Shown here: positions 24,748 through 34,108 of the stretch, one piece after another
Layout: each line of letters starts with the position of its first letter
Position numbering within the stretch: position 1 is the stretch's first letter
Assembly (NCBI RefSeq): GCF_023502145.1
Contig: NZ_JAMFLI010000003.1
Coordinates: 186,001 to 250,000, forward strand
Source of the DNA: Craterilacuibacter sp. RT1T
GTDB lineage: Bacteria > Pseudomonadota > Gammaproteobacteria > Burkholderiales > Chromobacteriaceae
Length of the DNA stretch: 64,000 nucleotides
Direction of reading: 5' to 3'
The notes under the pieces: generated by a model
Told to the model about the DNA's origin: nothing
The model's input: only the letters and a program-made list of their open reading frames with translations
Database searches by the model: none
Made by a program: the position numbers and the translations under genes

Positions 24748-25899
24748 CTATTCGGCGCGACCCAAACGCCACAAGCTGGTGACCTCGGCCATGCGCGCCT
24801 CGTGCAGCGCATCCACGACTTCCAGCGATTTTTTATGGGTCGGCCTGACATCCAGCCGGCCCAGCACCACCAAACCGGCGTCGGCTATCCAGCCCAGCAA
24901 TGCGTCGCGGCTACGCAGACCCAAGTGCTCGGCCAGATCCGACATAATCAGCCAGCCCTCGCCCTTGGCTGTCAGGTGTGGCGCCAGCGCCTGCAGAAAA
25001 CCGCGCAACATGCGGCTGTCCGGGTCATAGACTGCGTATTCCACCGGCGAGGTGGGCTTGGCCGGCAACCATGGCGGGTTGCAGACAATCAGGGCCGCTT
25101 GCCCTTCGGGAAACAGATCGGCCTGCTGTAGCGTCACTTGCGCATCCAGACCCAGACGTTGCAGGTTTTCTGCGGCACAAGCCAGCGCCCGCGCATCCTG
25201 ATCGGTGGCAACGACTTGCGTGACACCGCGCCTGGCCAATACGGCGGCCAAGACGCCGCTGCCGGTACCAATATCGAAAGCCCGCGTCGTGTCCGGCAAG
25301 GGTGCCTTGGCGACCAGATCGACATACTCGCCGCGTATCGGGGCAAACACGCCGTAATGCGGATGGATGCGCGCACCCAGCGCCTTGACCTCCACTCCCT
25401 TCTTGCGCCACTCATGCGCGCCGATCAGGCCCAACAGTTCGCGTAGCGAAACCAGCGACGCAGCCCCGGCCTCGCCATACGCCTCGGTACAGGCCGCCAC
25501 GACGTCCGGCGCCCGGCGCAAGGGGATGTGATAAGCCGCATCCAGCGGCAGTAGCAGCATGGACAATATCCGCGCCCGGCGCCCCTGCGCCTGGCGATGC
25601 AGATGAAACGCCTCGCTGGCCGTCGCCGCGCGCTTGGCCGGCTTGCGCTCGACCCGGCGCACCAGTGCTTGCAAAAGCTGGCGCGCATTCTGGTAGTCGC
25701 CACGCCACAGTAGCGTGGTGCCTTCACAGGCCAGTTTGTAGGCCGCATCGGCGTTCAAGGTGTCGTCGACGACCATCACGCGCTTGGGCGGCGGCAGGCC
25801 GGCTTCCGAGCGCCAGCGCGCCGAACGCTCTTCACCTGCCTCGTTCCAGTGGACAGTCGGATAGTCGGCAGCAGTGCCGGGGGTGATGGAGTCGGTCAT
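24748..25899 (-). CDS. Class I SAM-dependent methyltransferase (MTS type)
   Basis: The 383 aa protein has a helical N-terminal part (about 1-180) and a C-terminal Rossmann methyltransferase domain with FDIGTGSGVLAAVLA, the acidic loop TDQDARAL and the NPPW motif typical of N-methylation of Gln, adenine or guanine (HemK/RsmC/RlmG group). The exact target (rRNA or protein) cannot be fixed. No operon partner is obvious. Confidence 0.75.
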   Translation of the reverse strand: MTDSITPGTAADYPTVHWNEAGEERSARWRSEAGLPPPKRVMVVDDTLNADAAYKLACEGTTLLWRGDYQNARQLLQALVRRVERKPAKRAATASEAFHLHRQAQGRRARILSMLLLPLDAAYHIPLRRAPDVVAACTEAYGEAGAASLVSLRELLGLIGAHEWRKKGVEVKALGARIHPHYGVFAPIRGEYVDLVAKAPLPDTTRAFDIGTGSGVLAAVLARRGVTQVVATDQDARALACAAENLQRLGLDAQVTLQQADLFPEGQAALIVCNPPWLPAKPTSPVEYAVYDPDSRMLRGFLQALAPHLTAKGEGWLIMSDLAEHLGLRSRDALLGWIADAGLVVLGRLDVRPTHKKSLEVVDALHEARMAEVTSLWRLGRAE

Positions 25900-26016
25900 G
25901 GGTCTCGTTCAGGCAATAAATTCAAAAGGAAAGCCGCGCCGGGTCAAGGGCTCGTGGCCGGCGCAGGGTTGCGGGGATTCTAAGCGCAGGCCAAAGCCAG
26001 CGCCAGCTACCGGGTT

Positions 26017-26571
26017 TTAGCCGGTATAAAAACAGCGCGCGCACACCGAGCGGTAACGCCCGGTATCGCCTATTTCCACCTGCGGCCCTTGTTTCAGGCG
26101 CTGGCCGTTGGCGTCGATGCGCAGATGCATGGTGGCTTTGCGTCCGCACAGGCAGATGGTCTTGATTTCTTCGATGTCTTCGGCCAGCGCCAATAACCAG
26201 GCGGCGCCGGGAAAGGGTTCGCCGAGAAAATCCGAACGCAGGCCGAAGGCGATCACCGGAATATCATGGACATGGGCCAGACGGTGCAGCTGGCGCACCT
26301 GATCCGCAGCCAGAAACTGGGCTTCGTCTATCAGTACGCAATCGACGGCTCCGACCTGTTGCACATCAAAACGGGTGTTGGCGTCAAACACCGCCGCACT
26401 GCGCGACACACCCAAGCGGGACGCGATCTGCCCGGCACCGAAACGCCCGTCAATGGCGGCGGTAAACAGGCACACCCGCCGCCCCTGATCCTCGTAATTG
26501 TGCGCAATTTGTAATAGCTGTGTGCTTTTGCCGCTATTCATTGCGGCATGACGGAAAAACAGTTTGGCCAT
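26017..26571 (-). CDS. tdk: Thymidine kinase
   Basis: The 184 aa type II thymidine kinase phosphorylates thymidine with ATP in the salvage pathway. Seen: P-loop AAMNSGKST (9-17), IDEAQF, and a zinc ribbon CLCG...CARC near the C-terminus. Length is normal. It lies 43 bases downstream of the MFS gene, at the tail of the urease-nickel locus, but probably belongs to a separate unit. Confidence 0.93.
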   Translation of the reverse strand: MAKLFFRHAAMNSGKSTQLLQIAHNYEDQGRRVCLFTAAIDGRFGAGQIASRLGVSRSAAVFDANTRFDVQQVGAVDCVLIDEAQFLAADQVRQLHRLAHVHDIPVIAFGLRSDFLGEPFPGAAWLLALAEDIEEIKTICLCGRKATMHLRIDANGQRLKQGPQVEIGDTGRYRSVCARCFYTG

Positions 26572-26614
26572 GGGAAACGGGAAAAAGGCGCGAAGTGTAG
26601 CAGAAAGACGGGGT

Positions 26615-28060
26615 TCAGGAGGGCTCGCCTTCGGCTTGCTGATGCGCTTCCAGCGGGCGCAACGGGATGCCGTGCCCGCCCAGACAGACGGTCAAGGCCG
26701 CGCCGGCCAGACTGACGGCGAACATCAGGCCCAGTACGGAGGCGATTCCGCCATCGGCGCGCAGTGACGGCAACAGCAGCACGCCGGCACAGGCACCCAG
26801 CTTGGCCACGCTGGCCGCCAGCCCGCAGGCTGATCCGCGCAACTGGGTGGGGAACAGTTCCGGCGGCAGCGCGAAGGTGGTGGCATTCGGGCCCGCGCTC
26901 ATCGCCAGGTTGTAAAGCGAGAACCCGGCCAGCGTCCACAGCAGTGCATGTTCGCTGACGATGCCCAGCAGGGGCAGCAGCATCAGGGTCATGCCGGCAG
27001 CCATGCCGATAAAGCCGGCAAACTGGGCGCGGATGGCGCCCAGCCAGGGCACAAAATACAGGCTGGCGGCGGCGCCTAACAGCAAGGCCATGTCGACCAG
27101 TGCACTACCGCGGCTGGCGGCCACATCGCGGCCGATCAGGCTGGCACCGGCCTCGTTCAGGCTCAGTGCGGCGAGGATGACGGGGGTGAACAGGCCGACC
27201 CCGTAGGTGGCGACATCCATCAAGCACCATGGCAGGCAAACCAGCAAAGTGCGGCGCAGATACGCGTGCTGGAACAGGCTGCGCATACTATATGCATGTT
27301 CCGGTGCGGCCAGGCTCAGTACATGCGGCACATGCCCGGCCGCCACGCCATGACGCAAGCTGGCGAATACAGCCGATGGCACCAGGCTGGCAATAATATG
27401 TGCGGCTGCCAGATTTTGGCCGCGCAGCATCAGCCAGCGCGGGCTCTCCACCAGCAACAGGCGCAGGGCAAACAGCAGCAGCGCCAATACCCCAAGCGTC
27501 CCCAACAGGGCGCGCCATGCACCGGTAGCAGGCCATGCCTCGAGCAAGAGCAGTCCCATGGCGATGCCCAGCAACATGCCGAGGGCCTGCATGCCCTTGA
27601 GCGCGACCATCAGGCGCGCCCGCTTCGCCATCGGCATCAACTCCGCGACATAAGCGCCGCTCACCGGAAAATCGATGCCGATGCCAAAGCCGATCAGCAA
27701 CTGTGCATAGAGCAGTTGCGCGAACGACTTTGCCGTGGCGGCGAGCAGCGCGCCCAGTGCGATAAGCAGCATGTCGGCCAGGAACAGCGGCTTGCGTCCG
27801 TAACGGTCGGCCGCACGCCCGCCGAGCAGCGCACCGGGCACCGAGCCGAACACCAGCGCTGCGCCAAGCAGCCCCTGCATGGACAAGGACAGGGTAAAGG
27901 CCGGTACCAGCAGCGGAATGGCAATGCCCAGCAGCATCAGGGAGACGCCGTTGAGCAAGGTCCCGCCACTGGCGAGCAGCCATAGCCGGCAGTGGATTGC
28001 GCTTAACGGTGCCATGTCGAGCAGGTCAAGCAGGCGCTGGTGTGGATTGGCGCTATCCAT
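26615..28060 (-). CDS. MFS transporter at the end of the urease-nickel operon
   Basis: The 481 aa protein has about 12 membrane helices and the MFS signature between helices 2 and 3 (GGRAADRYGRKP) plus the sugar-porter-like PELFPTQLRG block in the second half. Its ATG overlaps the cbiO stop region by 8 bases, which ties it to the nickel ECF genes. Closest general type is the aromatic-acid/sugar porter group, so the cargo is open; a metal-chelator or metabolite transporter is an inference from context only. Confidence 0.75.
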   Translation of the reverse strand: MDSANPHQRLLDLLDMAPLSAIHCRLWLLASGGTLLNGVSLMLLGIAIPLLVPAFTLSLSMQGLLGAALVFGSVPGALLGGRAADRYGRKPLFLADMLLIALGALLAATAKSFAQLLYAQLLIGFGIGIDFPVSGAYVAELMPMAKRARLMVALKGMQALGMLLGIAMGLLLLEAWPATGAWRALLGTLGVLALLLFALRLLLVESPRWLMLRGQNLAAAHIIASLVPSAVFASLRHGVAAGHVPHVLSLAAPEHAYSMRSLFQHAYLRRTLLVCLPWCLMDVATYGVGLFTPVILAALSLNEAGASLIGRDVAASRGSALVDMALLLGAAASLYFVPWLGAIRAQFAGFIGMAAGMTLMLLPLLGIVSEHALLWTLAGFSLYNLAMSAGPNATTFALPPELFPTQLRGSACGLAASVAKLGACAGVLLLPSLRADGGIASVLGLMFAVSLAGAALTVCLGGHGIPLRPLEAHQQAEGEPS

Positions 28061-28841
28061 TTTCGGCCCCGGCCCGATTGGCCGCGGCGGGTCGTGCCGG
28101 TGCCGAGCCGCGCGTTTGCATGCTCAGCGGGCGCTCGAGCGAGGCACGGGCCAGTAGCGCATCATCGGCAAAAACTTCCAGCGGATGGGCGTCCGCCAGT
28201 ATCCTGCCTTCGCCCAGCACAATGACGCGGGTGCATACATCCAGCACCAGATCCAGGTCATGGGTCGCGATCAGCTTGCTGTGTTCAAAACCCTGCAGCA
28301 GACTGATCAAGCGGCGGCGTGATGCCGGATCCAGCGCGTCCGAAGGCTCATCCATCAGCAGAATGTCGGGCTGCATCGCCAGTACGCCGGCAATCGCGAC
28401 CGCACGTTTTTGTCCGCCCGACAACTGCCACGGCGCGCGCGCGGCCAGTGCTTCCGCCCCGACCGCGGCCAGCGCCTGGCTCACCACCTCTGGCACATCG
28501 GCCGGTGCCACGCCCAGATTAAGCGGACCAAAAGCCACATCATCAAACACTGTGGGCATGAAAAGCTGGTCATCCGGATTCTGGAACACAAAGCCTATGC
28601 TGCGCCGAAATGCGGCCAGACTGCGCTTGTCCAGACGGATATGACCCAGCAGCACTTCGCCGCGACTGGCGGACAGGCAGCCGGTCAGCAGCATCAAGAG
28701 CGTAGACTTGCCCGCGCCATTGGCGCCGACGATGGCAACCGCTTCACCGTGGTGCAGGGCAAAGCTCACCCCATCCAGGGCCGGCCTCTGATCGGGGTAG
28801 GCAAAAGCAAGGTCGCGCGCAATCAGCAGATGGTGGCTCAT
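28053..28841 (-). CDS. cbiO: Nickel/cobalt ECF transporter ATPase
   Basis: The 262 aa ABC ATPase has Walker A GANGAGKS (39-46), signature LSGGQ (140-144) and Walker B ILLMDEP (160-166), with FQNPDDQ as the Q-loop typical of ECF ATPases. It powers the CbiM/CbiQ complex. Being downstream of urease and a urea transporter, nickel is the likely substrate rather than cobalt. It starts 1 base past the cbiQ stop. It could equally be named nikO. Confidence 0.9.
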   Translation of the reverse strand: MSHHLLIARDLAFAYPDQRPALDGVSFALHHGEAVAIVGANGAGKSTLLMLLTGCLSASRGEVLLGHIRLDKRSLAAFRRSIGFVFQNPDDQLFMPTVFDDVAFGPLNLGVAPADVPEVVSQALAAVGAEALAARAPWQLSGGQKRAVAIAGVLAMQPDILLMDEPSDALDPASRRRLISLLQGFEHSKLIATHDLDLVLDVCTRVIVLGEGRILADAHPLEVFADDALLARASLERPLSMQTRGSAPARPAAANRAGAENG

Positions 28842-28842
28842 C

Positions 28843-29652
28843 TCAGGCTCCGGTCAGCAGCCGGCCCAGCGCCAGCGGAATATCGGTCAGGCGTACCAGC
28901 AGCGCATAGGCCGGCCAGAACAGCACAAACGCACTATCGCGCCATTGCCAGCTTGAACGGGCGGCGATGTGCAGCGTGCCATCGAAACCGCGCGCCAGCA
29001 TGGCCTGATGCACGCGCAAAGCGCGCTCCAGCGCACGCGACAGCACGCCTTGCAGTAACAGGCGGTAAGCGCGCACGGGCAAGGTGTGCCCCGTGTTCGG
29101 TGCACGCAGGCGGTAGGCCCGCACGCTGCGGGCAAGCTCCTCTGCGATTACGAACACATAGCGGTAAAGAAACAGCAACTGGTTGGCAAAAACCTGCGGC
29201 AGGCCCAGCCGGGACAAAGCATGCGCTACCGCCACCATGCCGGTGCCGGCCAGCAGGAGCAAAACGCTGGACACGGCAATGGCAAAGCGCAGAAGAATGG
29301 AGGCGAAGGTCAGCCAGCCGCTGGACATTACCGTCCCCCAAGGCGTGCTAAAGGTGGCACTTTCCAGCCAGGGATTGAGCACCCCGACAAAGAAGGCAAA
29401 CGGCAGCGCAAACAGTAAACGTCCCAATAGCCAGTTCAGCGGCACATCGGCTGCCGCCAGCAAGAAGGCGGGAAACAGTAATAGCGGCAGCAAGGCACCC
29501 AAAGCATGCGGCGGGAAAGACGCGGCGGCGATAATGACCGCCAGCGTCGCGATCACCTTGGCGCGTGCATCCAGTTGCGCGGCCAGCGTCGGGCGGGCGG
29601 CAAAGGCATCGACGCGACGTATGGCCCGTAGCGCCTCATCCAGTGTGCTCAT
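28843..29652 (-). CDS. cbiQ: Nickel/cobalt ECF transporter transmembrane (T) component
   Basis: The 269 aa membrane protein begins MSTLDEALRAIRRVDAFAARP and has about 5-6 helices with the T-component coupling motifs ARG-containing (AMLARGFDG) and RAYRLRAPN. It links the ATPase CbiO to the substrate-binding CbiM. ATG at 29652 overlaps the cbiM stop by 4 bases; the long open frame upstream is only a shadow of cbiM. Confidence 0.88.
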   Translation of the reverse strand: MSTLDEALRAIRRVDAFAARPTLAAQLDARAKVIATLAVIIAAASFPPHALGALLPLLLFPAFLLAAADVPLNWLLGRLLFALPFAFFVGVLNPWLESATFSTPWGTVMSSGWLTFASILLRFAIAVSSVLLLLAGTGMVAVAHALSRLGLPQVFANQLLFLYRYVFVIAEELARSVRAYRLRAPNTGHTLPVRAYRLLLQGVLSRALERALRVHQAMLARGFDGTLHIAARSSWQWRDSAFVLFWPAYALLVRLTDIPLALGRLLTGA

Positions 29653-30650
29653 GGAACCGGCTTGCGCAGGCGGCGCAAGGCCGTACCCAGCAGCAGCACC
29701 AGCAGCAGCGTCACCCCCGCGCCGACCACGCCGGCCAGTGAAGTGCCCGCCGATGCCATGCCGCTTGCCGGTAAGGGCGTGGCCGTATCGTAGCCGGGCA
29801 ACACGCTGGTAGCCTGCTGTACGCTGGCCAGTTGCTGCGCGAGCTTGTCCTGCGGCACCTGTTGCAGCAGGTGCTCTGCCCCTAGGCGCGTAATCGACCA
29901 CTCCAGCCCGTCCGGGTGACTGGAGGCAAACCAGGACAAGACCCCGCCGGTCAATAGTGCGGCCAGAATAAAGGCAGCCACCGTCCCGACCGCCGAGTTT
30001 TGCAGTGGCACCGCACCCAGCGTGGGGTGACGCCGCGCGACAAAGGCCAGCACCGCGGCGGTCACCCCGCCTTCGACCAGGCCTATGGCCAGATGGATAG
30101 GCAGCATCAGCGCGAGAAACTCGGCCAGCGGCAAATAGGTAATGCCGCTTATGGCGGTTTCCAGACTGACCCCGAAAGCGCCCAGCATCATCGCCAGCGT
30201 GCAGCTGATCAGCGCGGCCATACTCACCCGCAGGCGCTGCCCGCCTTTGCCGCATAGCGGACGAAACACCAGCGGATACAGCACGAAACAGGACAGCACC
30301 CCCAGATTGAACACATTGGCGCCCCAGGCCAGCAGGCCGCCATCGGCAAAGAACAGCGCCTGCACCAAGAGGACCGAGGCAATCACGATCAGCCCTGCCC
30401 AAGGTCCCAGCAGGATGGCCAGCAACATGCCACCGCCCAGATGGCCGCTGGAGCCGGTGCCGGGAATGGTGAAATTGATCATCTGCGCGGCAAACACAAA
30501 AGCACCCAGCACCCCCATCAAGGCTGGCAGGCGGCTGTCCTGCTGCAGGCGCGGAGCCAGACGCCGGGCACTTAACGCCAGTGCCGCACAACTGGCTGCC
30601 AGAAAGCCCAGCCCTACGCCGGGAGACAATAGTGCATCGGCCATATGCAT
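29649..30650 (-). CDS. cbiM: Nickel/cobalt ECF substrate-binding protein, CbiM-PDGLE fusion
   Basis: The 333 aa protein combines a CbiM/NikM S-component (about 1-215) with a C-terminal PDGLE (CbiN/NikN-like) domain: SSHPDGLEWS near 250-260, an extracytoplasmic loop and a final membrane helix before RRLRKP. The start at 30650 gives Met1-His2, and His2 is the metal ligand of this family; GGAG precedes it. The fusion replaces a separate nikL/cbiN gene. Its place behind urease and UreT points to nickel uptake. Confidence 0.85.
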   Translation of the reverse strand: MHMADALLSPGVGLGFLAASCAALALSARRLAPRLQQDSRLPALMGVLGAFVFAAQMINFTIPGTGSSGHLGGGMLLAILLGPWAGLIVIASVLLVQALFFADGGLLAWGANVFNLGVLSCFVLYPLVFRPLCGKGGQRLRVSMAALISCTLAMMLGAFGVSLETAISGITYLPLAEFLALMLPIHLAIGLVEGGVTAAVLAFVARRHPTLGAVPLQNSAVGTVAAFILAALLTGGVLSWFASSHPDGLEWSITRLGAEHLLQQVPQDKLAQQLASVQQATSVLPGYDTATPLPASGMASAGTSLAGVVGAGVTLLLVLLLGTALRRLRKPVP

Positions 30651-30660
30651 GTGGCGCTCC

Positions 30661-31650
30661 TTATTTGATTTTGCTGATTTTGGCATCCGGACTGGGCGCA
30701 TGCGGGTGCGGCTGCAACTGTGCTTTGGGCAGGGTAAACAGCCACATCGCCAGCACATAGGGTGCGGTAAAGGTCGGGATGCCGACCGGCGCAAGCAAGG
30801 TGTCCAGCGCACCCTGGACAATGACGGTGAAAACCGTCGCCAGCAGCGCAAACAGCAGTACTTTGGGGCCGGTCTGCATAAAGATCACGCCCACGGCGAT
30901 GGCGGTCAGTACCGGACTGAAACCATAAAGCCCCGCCTTGACCGCGCCTGCGTCGGCGCCAAACAACATGGCGCAAAACAGCGCCACCAGTGAACCCATG
31001 ACCGCCGCGATGGCCGCCGGAATCGATTCGAGCAGCAGGCCGATCACGATCAGTACGCCGCTGACGGCATTACCCAGCAAAAATACCTGCGCGATATTGC
31101 GGCAGACGACCACCAGCGTATCCAGCAGCGACAAGCCCATAAATGCGCTGTTTGCGAGTGCCAACGGCAGTTTGGGCGGGCCCATCGCGGCAATGGGCAA
31201 ATTGGAGAAGGCATAGGCACCCAGCATCAGCAGCCAGGTGGTCAAGACAAAGGGCCCCGTCGAGGCGGCTACGCCCCAGTTTTTACTGACCACATTGCTA
31301 AAGGCATCCATGACCACGGTTGATACGGCCGCGCCCAGTATCAGGTACACCCACATGACCGGCCCGGCTACCAGAAAAGTCGGTACGGCGACACCGACCA
31401 GAATGCCATTGAAGCCGTACATGCCTTTGGCGATCGCACTATCGTGCGAATCGATCAGGTAAGCGGTGCCGGTTGCCACCGCCAGGCCCAGGAGTGCACC
31501 CAGCGTTGTTGACCAGTTTCCGGTATCGAACGAGGCGTAAGCGATGGCCAGCAAGAAGCACACGCCGCTTAGCGCGTTCTCCATAAAGAATACCTGCCCA
31601 GCCCCGCGCAGGCAGTGGGTGACAAAATGTTCGGGTAGACGGTAGCCCAT
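30661..31650 (-). CDS. Urea transporter (UT family)
   Basis: The protein (329 aa) is a hydrophobic urea channel with two homologous halves: FNGILVGVAVP in the first and GFSPVLTAIAVG in the second, each preceded by an asymmetric helix pair. It would carry urea into the cytosol for the upstream urease. ATG at 31650 lies 7 bases after GGAGG; a GTG two codons earlier overlaps that site. The C-terminus is Pro/His-rich (QPHPHAP). It lies between ureD and cbiM, as ureT does in Brucella ure2. Confidence 0.9.
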   Translation of the reverse strand: MGYRLPEHFVTHCLRGAGQVFFMENALSGVCFLLAIAYASFDTGNWSTTLGALLGLAVATGTAYLIDSHDSAIAKGMYGFNGILVGVAVPTFLVAGPVMWVYLILGAAVSTVVMDAFSNVVSKNWGVAASTGPFVLTTWLLMLGAYAFSNLPIAAMGPPKLPLALANSAFMGLSLLDTLVVVCRNIAQVFLLGNAVSGVLIVIGLLLESIPAAIAAVMGSLVALFCAMLFGADAGAVKAGLYGFSPVLTAIAVGVIFMQTGPKVLLFALLATVFTVIVQGALDTLLAPVGIPTFTAPYVLAMWLFTLPKAQLQPHPHAPSPDAKISKIK

Positions 31651-31680
31651 GACCACACCTCCATCGTTCGATACGTTCTT

Positions 31681-31791
31681 AGAACCTGTTCACGATCTGC
31701 TGCGCATCGGCGATACGGCTGTTAAAAACAGCATTCGAAATGCGCATTCCGCCTTGTCTCTCCCTCGCTCGCGAGAGCGTGAACACGCTCT
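31681..31791. repeat. Highly structured intergenic element between ureD and the urea transporter
   Basis: Several perfect dyads occur in about 110 bases: GCTGTT-AAA-AACAGC (31718-31732), AATGCGCATT (31739-31748), CTCGCGAG (31768-31775) and AGAGCGTG-AA-CACGCTCT (31774-31791, touching the ureD stop). No coding frame is supported. It may be a dispersed intergenic repeat or an mRNA-processing or attenuation structure. No second copy was seen in this window. Confidence 0.5.
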
Positions 31792-32732
31792 TAGCGCCAT
31801 AGAAACTCGGGCGGCAGCGTTGCGCCGGTGGCCTCTTCGCGCGCCACCGCCCAGCATTCGCGCATGCGCGCGCGCACTTGGTAACTTTCACGCCCCACTA
31901 CGCGCAGCATCAGGCCCGCTTCATTCGGTAGGCGGCTGATGCCGCTGGCGATGCCGGCCTTGCCATCAAACTGTGCCGGCACCCGTGCCTGAATGCGTTC
32001 GGCCACAGCAGGCGGCGTCAAAATCAGCAAATTGCCGAACACATCAAAGCCCTGCATCACGCCGGGCAAGTCCACGCCATGCAGCCCCGGCTCGATTAAC
32101 AGCTTCTCGCTAAACAGGGCGCTGCCGTCCGGCCGCTGGGCGCTGGTTGCCAGCGACAGTACGTCATAGGCAAAGCGCTCGCCCTCATGGTGCTTGCGCC
32201 CTGCCATGACCGATTCGGCACAGATCAGTGTGGCCGATGCCGGCAGACTAATGCGAGTGCGACAGGCGTAGCGGGCATGGCGATAGGGAATGGTGACCTC
32301 GGGCATATACTCGAGATAGGCGTTTTCGCCCAAGGTCAGGGTCTGGGTCTGCGAGGCGTAATTGGCATCCATGGCATGGATGCGGTTGGCGCCCTGGGTC
32401 GTGACATGGGCGCAGGCACCCTCGCCTACCGTTACGCTGATGCCCAGCCGGTCACCCTGTAAGGTACCGCCGCCGATCGAGGTCACCATGCAGATCGGCA
32501 GATGCGGCATGGCTTCGTCCCAGTACAGCGCCTGCTGAACCAGCAAGGGGGCGACGCGATACAGATCAGCCAGTACCGAGCGGCCATCCTGCATGGCAAA
32601 GCCCAGACGCAGCAAGCCGACCTTGCCCGGTGCGCCGGCCGGCATTTGTGGCGGCTGGTCCAGGTAGGGGGCCAGCTCGGGCATGCCGCCGATTTCATCC
32701 AGTTGCGCCAGCATGGCGGGCTCGCGCGTCAT
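31791..32732 (-). CDS. ureD: Urease accessory protein UreD
   Basis: The 313 aa UreD/UreH protein is the scaffold that binds apo-urease and passes nickel from UreG. Family blocks seen: [41 protein letters not shown] and a C-terminal [15 protein letters not shown] at 32732 overlaps the ureG stop by 4 bases. In many betaproteobacteria ureD precedes ureA; here it comes after ureG, the Brucella ure2/Actinobacillus order. Confidence 0.92.
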   Translation of the reverse strand: MTREPAMLAQLDEIGGMPELAPYLDQPPQMPAGAPGKVGLLRLGFAMQDGRSVLADLYRVAPLLVQQALYWDEAMPHLPICMVTSIGGGTLQGDRLGISVTVGEGACAHVTTQGANRIHAMDANYASQTQTLTLGENAYLEYMPEVTIPYRHARYACRTRISLPASATLICAESVMAGRKHHEGERFAYDVLSLATSAQRPDGSALFSEKLLIEPGLHGVDLPGVMQGFDVFGNLLILTPPAVAERIQARVPAQFDGKAGIASGISRLPNEAGLMLRVVGRESYQVRARMRECWAVAREEATGATLPPEFLWR

Positions 32733-33370
32733 GGCGACACCTTTTCCTTGATCGGCACATCAAACAAGGCCATGTCGTGGATGAGTGCGACCAGTTCGGG
32801 AATGCCCTCGCCGGTTTTGCAGTTGGTAAACAGATAGGGTTTGTCCGGGCGCATCAGGCGGGAGTCGTGATCCATCACGTCCAGACTGGCGCCGACATAG
32901 GGGGCAAGATCGGTTTTATTGATCACCAGAATGTCGGACTGGCAGATGCCGGGGCCGTTCTTGCGCGGGATCTTGTCGCCGGCGGCCACATCGATCACAT
33001 AGATGAAGAAGTCGACCAGTGCCGGGCTGAAAGTCAGGGTCAGGTTGTCGCCGCCGGACTCGATCAGTACCACATCGCTGTCGGGAAAGCGCGCCTCCAT
33101 CTCCTCGACCGCGGCAAGGTTCATCGACGGGTCTTCGCGTACCGCCGTGTGCGGGCAGGCACCGGTCTCGACGCCGATAATCTTTTCCTCGACCAGAATG
33201 CCCTTGAGTGTGCGCTGCACATGGCGCGCATCTTCGGTGGTGACGACATCATTGGTGATGATCAGCACGCGTATGCCCAAGTCCAGCATCAAGGGCGTGA
33301 TCGCCTCGATAATGGCCGTCTTGCCCGAGCCGACCGGCCCGCCTATCCCGATACGGGTAATTTTCTTCAT
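32729..33370 (-). CDS. ureG: Urease accessory GTPase UreG
   Basis: The 213 aa SIMIBI GTPase drives nickel delivery to urease. Seen: P-loop GPVGSGKT (11-18), the nickel-binding Cys72-Pro73-His74, the ESGGDN motif and [11 protein letters not shown] (base recognition). ATG at 33370 follows GGGGAAG; an upstream in-frame extension lacks family sequence. Gap to ureF is 38 bases. Confidence 0.95.
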   Translation of the reverse strand: MKKITRIGIGGPVGSGKTAIIEAITPLMLDLGIRVLIITNDVVTTEDARHVQRTLKGILVEEKIIGVETGACPHTAVREDPSMNLAAVEEMEARFPDSDVVLIESGGDNLTLTFSPALVDFFIYVIDVAAGDKIPRKNGPGICQSDILVINKTDLAPYVGASLDVMDHDSRLMRPDKPYLFTNCKTGEGIPELVALIHDMALFDVPIKEKVSP

Positions 33371-33408
33371 CGTCTTCCCCTTGCTATTGCGGCAGCCCAT
33401 GCCGCCTG

Positions 33409-34104
33409 TCAATTCATGAACATGCGCACATGCGCCTTGACGTGATGAGCGACCAGCACATCGAACACCGGCGCGAAGCCGGCCATCTCGTCAAGCGCTA
33501 CTGTTCTCGCGCGTGCATAAGCATCGTCTACCGTGGCATTGATGCGGTACAGCAGCGTCTGCGTGTCGTAATGGTCTATCTTCATCAGGCGCAGTGCTGC
33601 GCCCAGCATCATCGAGGCTACGCCGTACTGGTGTACGGCAAAGGCGTCCTGCTCCGGCAAACCGCGCCCGGCAAACATCAGGGCATGCGCAATGGCAAAA
33701 CAGCCCGGGCTTTTTCCTGCGCGTATTGCCGCCAGCCATGATCCCATCAGGCCCTCGTCCGACAGGCGTATCCCGAGTTCGGCCAGCTTCTTGCCCATGC
33801 GCGTCGTCATCAAGCGCTGCTCTTCCCCCACCCGCCTTTGCAGCAAGGTAGTGTCGGCGCGGATAACCCCCGCAAAATCACCCGACAGCGCAGCCCGGTG
33901 TGCATGCAGCAGGGCAACGCCATCCAGCGCGGCCGCCTGGCGCGTCGCCGCCAGTACAAAATTTTCAAGCGAGGCGACATCGCTGACCACGCCGGTTTGC
34001 AGTGCCGACTCCAGCGCATTGGAAAAAGCAAAAGCACCGACCGGCAAGGTCGAGTCGCCGAACTGCAGCACCCGCATCAACTCGGTCAGGGAGCCGTTGG
34101 CCAT
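33409..34104 (-). CDS. ureF: Urease accessory protein UreF
   Basis: The 231 aa all-helical UreF works with UreD as the receiver of UreG in urease maturation. Family features: [24 protein letters not shown] near the start and [16 protein letters not shown] at 34104 follows GAGGA; the longer open frame upstream is antisense-like shadow of the ureE His tail. Four bases separate it from ureE. Confidence 0.9.
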   Translation of the reverse strand: MANGSLTELMRVLQFGDSTLPVGAFAFSNALESALQTGVVSDVASLENFVLAATRQAAALDGVALLHAHRAALSGDFAGVIRADTTLLQRRVGEEQRLMTTRMGKKLAELGIRLSDEGLMGSWLAAIRAGKSPGCFAIAHALMFAGRGLPEQDAFAVHQYGVASMMLGAALRLMKIDHYDTQTLLYRINATVDDAYARARTVALDEMAGFAPVFDVLVAHHVKAHVRMFMN

Positions 34105-34108
34105 CGTT

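Noticed and set aside
29653-30591. Upstream extension of cbiQ by more than 300 codons
   Set aside because: It is the shifted-frame shadow of cbiM; the CbiQ family begins at 29652.
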